DNA of 41,960 nucleotides from Ignisphaera sp. (GTDB lineage: Archaea; Thermoproteota; Thermoprotei_A; Sulfolobales; Ignisphaeraceae), in contig JAJHQM010000006.1 of assembly GCA_020833345.1 (NCBI GenBank), forward strand, positions 1 to 41,960, given 5' to 3'. The notes under the pieces were generated by a model. The model was not told where the DNA came from and ran no database searches. It saw only the letters and a program-made list of their open reading frames with translations. Every line of letters starts with the position of its first letter. The first letter of the stretch is position 1. The position numbers were made by a program, and so were the translations under genes. Shown here in pieces: positions 31,392 to 38,451 of this stretch.

Positions 31392-31781
31392 ATGGGCAGA
31401 CTGTCTTGGTCACAACTTGTAGCAGAAATAATGAGAAAAAGTGAGGATGTATATATGTATTGTTCTGCTTGTTCAAGTGCTACACAATGTGCAGAGCTTT
31501 TAGAAATGGTTACACCAATTGAGATAAAGATATTAGATGGTTGCTGCGCATGCCTTATTCAAATTCTTATAGAGGGTTTTACTGAACTTCCCACATTATT
31601 TATTCAGAGCATTAGTGAAGAAGATGAGGTTGTGTATATGTTAAGTGACGTTCTTTTAGATGTTTCAGAGAGTAGCATTACTATCATACCTAAGGAGAAA
31701 GTTACTGAATATTTAGAGTATCTGAAGGAATTCGATGAAGAAAAAGCTAAAAAAATAAAGCAATTTATAGAGTCTGTGTAA
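31392..31781 (+). CDS. Hypothetical Cys-containing small protein (in-frame GTG at 31383 overlaps the tmcA stop)
   Basis: CSACSSATQC and DGCCACL; immediately follows tmcA on the same strand. Confidence 0.65.
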   Translation: MGRLSWSQLVAEIMRKSEDVYMYCSACSSATQCAELLEMVTPIEIKILDGCCACLIQILIEGFTELPTLFIQSISEEDEVVYMLSDVLLDVSESSITIIPKEKVTEYLEYLKEFDEEKAKKIKQFIESV

Positions 31782-31790
31782 ACATAAATA

Positions 31791-32480
31791 TTAAACATGC
31801 TTTAAAAATGCATTGATATGTTCATTTTCTAGAGTTGCAATACCGTAGAAGCCCATAGATATGGGGCCTGGATTTAATATAATTGTACTTTCTATTCTAT
31901 CTATGCATCTAGATTCGTGTACATGACCAGAAAATACTGCAAGAGGTTTGTAAAGTTCAATTATTTTTCTAATAGCTCTTGAGCCAATGTGCTCTCCACT
32001 AAAAGCCTTATCACACATTGTGCCATAAGGAGGAACATGCGTTACTAGCACAACTCTATTGCTTCTAGTTTTAAGATGAGATTCTGCGATTTTAGTAAGT
32101 CTTTCTTCAATAGTTTCTTCAGAATACTCAAGCAGTGTATTAAGTGGTGTTATAGTAGAACCTCCAAAGCCTATGAAGAAATAGCCTTGATACTCAGTAA
32201 CTTTTTCATGTAAATTTGTAAACATAGTTTCCTGTGCTTCAAACTCTATGTAGTGCTTTAGAATATCGATATTGCCTGGAACGCCCATAACTCTCTTAAT
32301 GTTATACTTTTTCGCAATGTCAGTTAAAGATCTAAGCATGTGTATTGTTTTATATGGGTATCTATAATGAGCAATGTCACCACAGTAAATAATAAAATCT
32401 ATCTTCTCCTCTTTCATCAATATACTCTCTATGTGCTCTAGCCTTCCATGAGCATCACTTATCACAAGAATGTTAATCAA
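31791..32480 (-). CDS. Calcineurin-like metallophosphoesterase (YfcE/MJ0936-like)
   Basis: VISDAHGR, YCGDIAHY, GVPGNIDI, VTHVPPYG, FSGHVHES. Confidence 0.9.
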   Translation of the reverse strand: MINILVISDAHGRLEHIESILMKEEKIDFIIYCGDIAHYRYPYKTIHMLRSLTDIAKKYNIKRVMGVPGNIDILKHYIEFEAQETMFTNLHEKVTEYQGYFFIGFGGSTITPLNTLLEYSEETIEERLTKIAESHLKTRSNRVVLVTHVPPYGTMCDKAFSGEHIGSRAIRKIIELYKPLAVFSGHVHESRCIDRIESTIILNPGPISMGFYGIATLENEHINAFLKHV

Positions 32481-33402
32481 CTAACTCACCTTCATCACTA
32501 TGTCTCAACACATTTTTTAGCATATCTAAACCACTTTCATCTTCAGCTTTATATAAAGCTTTTCTGAAGGCTTCTAATGGACGCGGCTCTACTCCCATAA
32601 ACTCTGCCGCCGTCTTTATGTAAACATTTTGCGTCAATTTTATCTCTTTAATGAAATTTATGTAGTTCAAATCCCTAAATATGTGATGGTCTAAGATCAT
32701 CACTTTTAGATAGGTCTCGTTTCTATCTATAAATGCATTTAAGAATTTTATAGAATGCTTCAAATCCTCTTCATAAAATGAATAGCCTAAGAGGTATGTT
32801 GGGGGTCCATCTATAATTGCTATTTCTGGTTTACAAAAGCTGTTTAATCTCATGTGTTCTTCTGAAGACCCACCTTCAATATCTGATGTAAAGAGAAGTG
32901 AGGTGTCATCTTCTACACATATGCTAATAACATAACCTAGCCTACTGTCTCTTCCGTGAGGCAGCGGCAAGCTAAGCGATATTATTGTAGATCCCACCTT
33001 AAGGCTTTTACCATCAGCAATAATAATGCTTTCAGCAAACTTCTTTATGGTGTTAAGGTATCTATGGGCCCGCATCTTTTGTGAAAAATTTATATAGCTA
33101 TTGAAGTCCTTAATCAAAAACTTCTTTCCCTTAAAAACAGAGGGGTCTACAAATCTCCCTGGATCGTGGTGATCATAATGATAATGCGTTATTATTATGT
33201 ACTCAGAGTCCCTAACTAAATCCTCTATTTTGCTAAATGTTTTCAAAAGCCACTTAACTTCTAAAACATGAGGAGGTAAACCATATCTTCTCGGTGCTAA
33301 TGCAGCTGATGGGTCTATGAATATCGTCATATTTCTTGCTTGAATAAACGTAGCTTGTGATCTAACACCTAAACTTTCAAACCCAACAAGAATTACCTCC
33401 AT
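32473..33402 (-). CDS. UPF0282-family metallo-beta-lactamase-fold protein (ORF track begins upstream at 33465; ATG MEVILVGFES at 33402)
   Basis: MEVILVGFESLGVRSQATFI...IDPSAALAPRRYGLPPH...THYHYDHHDPGRF. Confidence 0.88.
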   Translation of the reverse strand: MEVILVGFESLGVRSQATFIQARNMTIFIDPSAALAPRRYGLPPHVLEVKWLLKTFSKIEDLVRDSEYIIITHYHYDHHDPGRFVDPSVFKGKKFLIKDFNSYINFSQKMRAHRYLNTIKKFAESIIIADGKSLKVGSTIISLSLPLPHGRDSRLGYVISICVEDDTSLLFTSDIEGGSSEEHMRLNSFCKPEIAIIDGPPTYLLGYSFYEEDLKHSIKFLNAFIDRNETYLKVMILDHHIFRDLNYINFIKEIKLTQNVYIKTAAEFMGVEPRPLEAFRKALYKAEDESGLDMLKNVLRHSDEGELVD

Positions 33403-33404
33403 GG

Positions 33405-33815
33405 TTATGCACTTTGCTCTACAATAAACATTGTTAATGCATTTGCTATTTCCTTGCCATGACATGTGATAGCTGTTTGAACATGTAATACTCTTTCCCC
33501 TTTACCAATGATGCAGGCCTTAAACTCTAGGTCCCCCAAAGTATCAGGCTGCGTAATGAAGTTTATAGTATGTGAAACCGCAACTAGGTACTCATCACTA
33601 AAAATTTGCATACGTGCAATGCTTTCTGCGGCAATAATTGATAACAACGCCAGTAGAGAGCCGTGGATATTGCCATACTGATCTATAAAATCCTGTGAAA
33701 TCTCATATACAAGTTCAACACAGTTACTCACTTTATCTTCCCTAAACTCCTTGGCCTTCAAAATTTCCCTAAAAATTGCTGGGGCTCCTTCAAGGGGGGT
33801 ATGAGCTTCCGCCAT
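33405..33815 (-). CDS. PaaI-like hotdog-fold thioesterase
   Basis: GNIHGSLLALLSIIAAESIAR and downstream hotdog pattern. Confidence 0.75.
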   Translation of the reverse strand: MAEAHTPLEGAPAIFREILKAKEFREDKVSNCVELVYEISQDFIDQYGNIHGSLLALLSIIAAESIARMQIFSDEYLVAVSHTINFITQPDTLGDLEFKACIIGKGERVLHVQTAITCHGKEIANALTMFIVEQSA

Positions 33816-33857
33816 CCCTACTTCACCTCTAAACTCAACAAAACTACTATGTGTATA

Positions 33858-34628
33858 TTAATAAATATATTTATTTAGCGTATGCACCTGCCTAGAGCTA
33901 GCACCTGAAAACACTTTCTTAAGCTCCACAAATCTCATATTTTCCTTTAGAATGTGAGCAAGCGCTTCCTCAGTTATTGATGGAGCAACCAGAACTCCTA
34001 CAGCTTTGAATCCTTTTTCATGGTAAAACTCCACATACCTTTTTAACTGCAATACAGCTGCAACCCCTGCTTTCTCGTTTTTGACTTCAACTACTATTAG
34101 TGTTCCATCATCTTTCTTGAGTAGCACATCCACTTTGCCGTATGGAGTTGAAATATCTGTTCCAATTATCTTAGCGCCCTTCTCTATTACATCTGCATTC
34201 ATTGTTATTACCTTAACTATGTCAGCTTCTCTACCAACTACAACGAGACGTGTTGCAGTCAATCTACACACCCAGATAAAGTAAAGCTTACTAAATTCTA
34301 CTAGTAATTCCTCAGGGGGCTGCAATCTACGTGAAATAATAGAGAGGTTTCCATTCTTACATTCATATCGTGTTACTGATTTGGGTGGCTGCCAGTTCAA
34401 TGGCTCTACTTTTTGTGCTTCGTGAATAAGCAAGCTTCCATCAGGTTTCGCAATAAGTATTCTTAAACCATCTGGTGCATAGGAAGATGCTCTACCTACG
34501 TACTCTATGCTCATGTTACCGGCTATCACTATTACATACCTATTTTTTAATTCATTTAACCTCGCTACAAGGTCGTTGCAGAAGTTGTTTACATTTATGT
34601 TTATGCATTCCTCTGTTTGCATTAACAA
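33858..34628 (-). CDS. nucS: Endonuclease NucS (EndoMS)
   Basis: GRASSYAPDGLRILIAKPDGSLLIHEAQKVEPLNWQPP; nuclease motif KVDVLLKKDDGTLIVVEVKNEKAGVAAVLQLKRYV. Confidence 0.93.
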   Translation of the reverse strand: MLMQTEECININVNNFCNDLVARLNELKNRYVIVIAGNMSIEYVGRASSYAPDGLRILIAKPDGSLLIHEAQKVEPLNWQPPKSVTRYECKNGNLSIISRRLQPPEELLVEFSKLYFIWVCRLTATRLVVVGREADIVKVITMNADVIEKGAKIIGTDISTPYGKVDVLLKKDDGTLIVVEVKNEKAGVAAVLQLKRYVEFYHEKGFKAVGVLVAPSITEEALAHILKENMRFVELKKVFSGASSRQVHTLNKYIY

Positions 34629-35620
34629 TACCTTTTCTGAATAAATTCTTTTACAAGCTGTACAAGTTCAGGAAGTGTTTTGCTGGCTCTTATGGTTAAT
34701 GAGGCTGCCTCTTTATGCCCACCATATATTGCATTGAGCTCCTCTTTGTACTCACTTGCAAAAGCCTTGCAAAACTCTAGCGCCTTTCCATCTACAGACC
34801 TCGCAGTCACAACAAATTTTTTCTCCTCCTCCCTAATTAATAGCATTGGTATTTTGAATTTCTTTATAAACTCTGTTGACGCTATACCGAAAAGCCCTGC
34901 ATAAATCATTGATTCAGCAGCATTAAAAGCTGCTATACCCCAGTTGCACACCTTCTCAATTCTCTCTTCAATTCTCCTTAAAAGTGTTTGTAAAAGCCAC
35001 TTAGCCTTAGAGTACTTCTCATTGTATTCCTTAGAGTTCCAAAACTCAATACCCTTAACAATAGCCTCCACAGAGCCCTTAATTAAAGCTTCATTATTGG
35101 GCTCCACGGCTAATACAAGCTTTATCTTATCTGCCACGTCTCTTATATGCTCATCCTCTGCATACCCACCTTCGCAAACACTAGCAACTCTTACTAAAGC
35201 TTGCTCATACTCATTTAGATTTCGAATTAAATGTGAAGCTAAGACTTCAGGTGTTGATTGTACTTGCTTCCAGAAAACCTTTACATTGAGTTGAAGATTT
35301 CTTAGAGTATCAACAATAGGCGCAGAAGATAGGTGATGATCTACTACAACTACAGTTAGGCCCTTGATCTTTGAAAGATTTTTCAATAGCTCAACAATTT
35401 GTAATGATATTGCCAGGTCTAGTAACACAATAACTTCTATTCCTTCTTTCAAAATCTTTATAATTCTATCTAAGTCTTCATGAAGTCTCCACGGATGTGA
35501 ATATTTTAATAAAATTTTATCAGGAAAATAGTCAAGTAGAAAATGCCTTATGTAAAGTCCTGCGGATATAACACCATCGCAATCTCCATGATATATAACA
35601 GCAGATTTTACAGCCATCAT
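34622..35620 (-). CDS. DHH-family phosphoesterase (RecJ-like)
   Basis: YHGDCDGVISAGL, VVVDHHLSSAP, C-terminal YGGHKEAASLTIRAS (DHHA1-like). Confidence 0.85.
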   Translation of the reverse strand: MMAVKSAVIYHGDCDGVISAGLYIRHFLLDYFPDKILLKYSHPWRLHEDLDRIIKILKEGIEVIVLLDLAISLQIVELLKNLSKIKGLTVVVVDHHLSSAPIVDTLRNLQLNVKVFWKQVQSTPEVLASHLIRNLNEYEQALVRVASVCEGGYAEDEHIRDVADKIKLVLAVEPNNEALIKGSVEAIVKGIEFWNSKEYNEKYSKAKWLLQTLLRRIEERIEKVCNWGIAAFNAAESMIYAGLFGIASTEFIKKFKIPMLLIREEEKKFVVTARSVDGKALEFCKAFASEYKEELNAIYGGHKEAASLTIRASKTLPELVQLVKEFIQKRYC

Positions 35621-35804
35621 AACACCTAACTTGTAGCTCCTTAATGTAACGCCTCAAACCTTAATCTAATCTTAGTAAAGTAAATTTATAAGTAATTCAT
35701 AGCTTGTAAAATGTTGAAATACATGTAAAGTATTCGATAAGAATATAGCCTTAGTTAGACATTACACTACATAGAGTCTAACATTTAAACGCTTAGTGTT
35801 GTCT

Positions 35805-36848
35805 ATGGAGAGAATTGCTATAAACGCTGTTGTGCAAGCCTTTGAGGTCCTTAAGAAACAAAAGTATCACATAATTGGCTCACACAGTGCTGTAAAGAAG
35901 TGCTACTGGGTTCATAAAGCCCTTACAGAAAAAATGTTTTGTTACAAAGCTAAATTCTATGGAATAGAATCGCATCGCTGTATACAATTCTCACCCGCTA
36001 TCCTATGGTGCTGGAATTACTGTCTCCACTGCTGGCGCTACAGGTCTAGAGGTGGTGCCTGGTTTCAATTCCCTGACATTGTAGATGATCCGAGATTTTT
36101 AGTAGAAATGGCTGTGAAGGAACACAGAAGAACTGTAAGTGGTTATAGAAAGTATCCTAATGTAGACAAGAGGATGTATGAAGAGTCTTTAAACCCTAAA
36201 CATGTAGCTATAAGTTTGACCGGTGAGCCAACACTATATCCGCGATTAAGTGAACTTATAAGGGAGTTTCATAGAAGAGGCCTTACAACATTTCTTGTTA
36301 CAAGAGGAGTTAGACCAGAAGTTTTGGCAAATTTAGATGAAGAGCCTACGCAACTCTATGTATCGCTTGAGGCTTACAACTCAGAGAGCTACACTAAGTT
36401 CAATAACCCCGTATCTGACAACCTATGGAGGAAAACACTAGAGACCTTAGAGATCTTACCCAGCTTCTCAGCGCCAACGGTTATAAGAATAACCCTTATT
36501 AAAAGCTTTAACATGCATAAAGAAGCTGTAGAGTCCTGGGCAAAGCTTTTAAAAATAGCCCAGCCAACATTCATAGAAGTTAAGGCTTATATGCATATAG
36601 GAGCTTCAATAACAAGGCTTTCTAGAAGTGACATGCCTAGTCATACCGAGGTAAAAAGTATTGCTACATTACTTGCAGAAAAGCTTGGGTATAACCTTGT
36701 ATCAGAAAGCATTCCAAGCAGAGTTGTACTGCTCTCAACCTTAGACAAGCCAATTATAAGATATGGTAACCCCCCAATAACGTGGAGCGATGTTGATATA
36801 GGTGATGAAAATTCTGGAGAGTATGGGAATCTTAATGAAGCACCATAG
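35805..36848 (+). CDS. taw1: tRNA 4-demethylwyosine synthase (Taw1/TYW1) (alternative GTG start 35796)
   Basis: Radical SAM CWNYCLHCW, upstream Cys (KKC, MFC, HRC) for the second cluster, LTGEPTLYPRLSELIREFHRRGLTTFLVTRG. Confidence 0.92.
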   Translation: MERIAINAVVQAFEVLKKQKYHIIGSHSAVKKCYWVHKALTEKMFCYKAKFYGIESHRCIQFSPAILWCWNYCLHCWRYRSRGGAWFQFPDIVDDPRFLVEMAVKEHRRTVSGYRKYPNVDKRMYEESLNPKHVAISLTGEPTLYPRLSELIREFHRRGLTTFLVTRGVRPEVLANLDEEPTQLYVSLEAYNSESYTKFNNPVSDNLWRKTLETLEILPSFSAPTVIRITLIKSFNMHKEAVESWAKLLKIAQPTFIEVKAYMHIGASITRLSRSDMPSHTEVKSIATLLAEKLGYNLVSESIPSRVVLLSTLDKPIIRYGNPPITWSDVDIGDENSGEYGNLNEAP

Positions 36849-36918
36849 GTTTTATACCACTTCGCTTTACAAACTATATAATGCGAAGCTTAGAACAGTG
36901 CCTGCTTGCTGAAGCACC

Positions 36919-37932
36919 ATGTTATCAGAGTTTGCATGGATAGATAGAAATGGCGCTATAAGGGTATTTAAAAAACTTTGTATAGATGGGCATGCTAATG
37001 AGTGCATCATAAGAATTGTAACACATATTCATAGTGACCACACTCTTCATTTAGATAAAAGTATTGCATATTGCAAGCACATTGTAGGTACACCTATTAC
37101 CCTAGACATTTTAGAGGCATTAGGATACGGTGTTCCCAAGAATAAGAAGAGGACTCTGGAGTACGGCAAGGTAACGACTCTGGAAGAGTATGAGGTGAGG
37201 CTTGAGTATGCAGATCACATTCCAGGCACCGCACAGGTTGTTGTAGATCGCGAAGGGCTGGTAATAGCCTACACCAGTGACTTTAAAAATCCTGGTACAA
37301 AGACAAAGATTATTGAGCAGCCTCATGTTTTAATTATTGATGCTACTTATGGCAATCCTAAGCATGTTAGGGAGGCTGAAGACGTTGTGTGGAGTAAGTT
37401 TGTAGAGCTCTTAAGAAAGCTAATGATGCAAGGCTCTGTAGCTCTTTATGCATACTATGGTAAAGCTCAGGACGTCATGATCAAATTGAGAGAGTGGGGT
37501 ATTGATGCACCGTTTCTTCTCACTGCATCACAGTGGAGGGTGTATAAGATTATTGAGAGGTATGGATATAGGATTGAAGATGTCTTCCTCCTCGGGTCTA
37601 GGGAAGCTGAAGAGGTGAAGAAATCCGGGTGGTATTTGGAGATACGCCATACATCTGGTATTTCATTACGCAATAGCGATGCAAATTCGCACATAATTTT
37701 AACAGGAAGGTTATTGAAATCTATTGTAAAGGTGGATTCAGGTAATGTGTGGATTGTTGGTATAAGCGGTCATGCAGACTTCAATGACCTAGTGTATTAT
37801 GTAGACTTTTCAAGACCTGACTTACTTGTAGTAGACGGTTATAGAAGTGAGCATGCCCAAGCCTTTGCATCATACATTAAGGAGCATCTTGGAATACAAT
37901 CAGTTGTACTTCCAGTTGATATAACGACATAG
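36919..37932 (+). CDS. Metallo-beta-lactamase / beta-CASP-like nuclease-family protein
   Basis: THIHSDHTLHLD, ADHIPGTAQVV, AYTSDFKNPGT, GISGHADFNDLVYYV. Confidence 0.83.
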   Translation: MLSEFAWIDRNGAIRVFKKLCIDGHANECIIRIVTHIHSDHTLHLDKSIAYCKHIVGTPITLDILEALGYGVPKNKKRTLEYGKVTTLEEYEVRLEYADHIPGTAQVVVDREGLVIAYTSDFKNPGTKTKIIEQPHVLIIDATYGNPKHVREAEDVVWSKFVELLRKLMMQGSVALYAYYGKAQDVMIKLREWGIDAPFLLTASQWRVYKIIERYGYRIEDVFLLGSREAEEVKKSGWYLEIRHTSGISLRNSDANSHIILTGRLLKSIVKVDSGNVWIVGISGHADFNDLVYYVDFSRPDLLVVDGYRSEHAQAFASYIKEHLGIQSVVLPVDITT

Positions 37933-38016
37933 AGTTGACATACCATAAGCTTATTTTAAATTTATAAGAGTGGCTTACAAAAGTACAAATCAATACAGAG
38001 CCTTTGGTGTTAAAGT

Positions 38017-38349
38017 ATGGAGTATGTTTACGCAGTACTCCTACTTCATACAGCAAAAAAGGATATCTCAGAAGATAATGTGAGGAAGGTTCTAGAAGCT
38101 GCAGGAGTAGCTGTAGATGACATTAGATTGAAAGCATTAGTCGCAGCAGTTAAGGAAATAAATATTGATGAGGTGCTGAAGTCCTCATTTGCCATGCCCG
38201 TTACTCCAGTAAGTGTACCTGCAACTACAACACCAGCTGCGGCTGAGCAGAAGGCTGCTCCGAAGGCTGAGGAGAAGAAAGAGGAGGAGAAGAAGGAAGG
38301 GGTATCGGAAGAGCAGCTAGCTGAAGGACTTGCAGCACTATTTGGATAG
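38017..38349 (+). CDS. rpl12: 50S ribosomal protein P1 (L12P)
   Basis: [30 protein letters not shown]...; Ala/Lys/Glu hinge; [10 protein letters not shown]-terminus. Confidence 0.95.
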   Translation: MEYVYAVLLLHTAKKDISEDNVRKVLEAAGVAVDDIRLKALVAAVKEINIDEVLKSSFAMPVTPVSVPATTTPAAAEQKAAPKAEEKKEEEKKEGVSEEQLAEGLAALFG

Positions 38350-38429
38350 CCACCAGAAATAATTGTTTTAGAGTGCATAGTCATAAAAGAAAATATTTTT
38401 AATTAACATAGCTCAAGATGCTATTATAA

Positions 38430-38447
38430 CTTTGCAAATCTGCAAAG
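38430..38447. promoter_or_regulatory. Perfect inverted repeat CTTTGCA-aatc-TGCAAAG between the TATA-like element and the alaS start
   Basis: 7-bp arms and 4-nt spacer, read directly; flanked by ctattataac at 38421-38430. Confidence 0.6.
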
Positions 38448-38451
38448 AGAA

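Noticed and set aside
36781-36848. GTGATGA...CTGG near the end of taw1 as a C/D sRNA
   Set aside because: The putative D box is CTGG, not CTGA; no second box set; lies in coding sequence.
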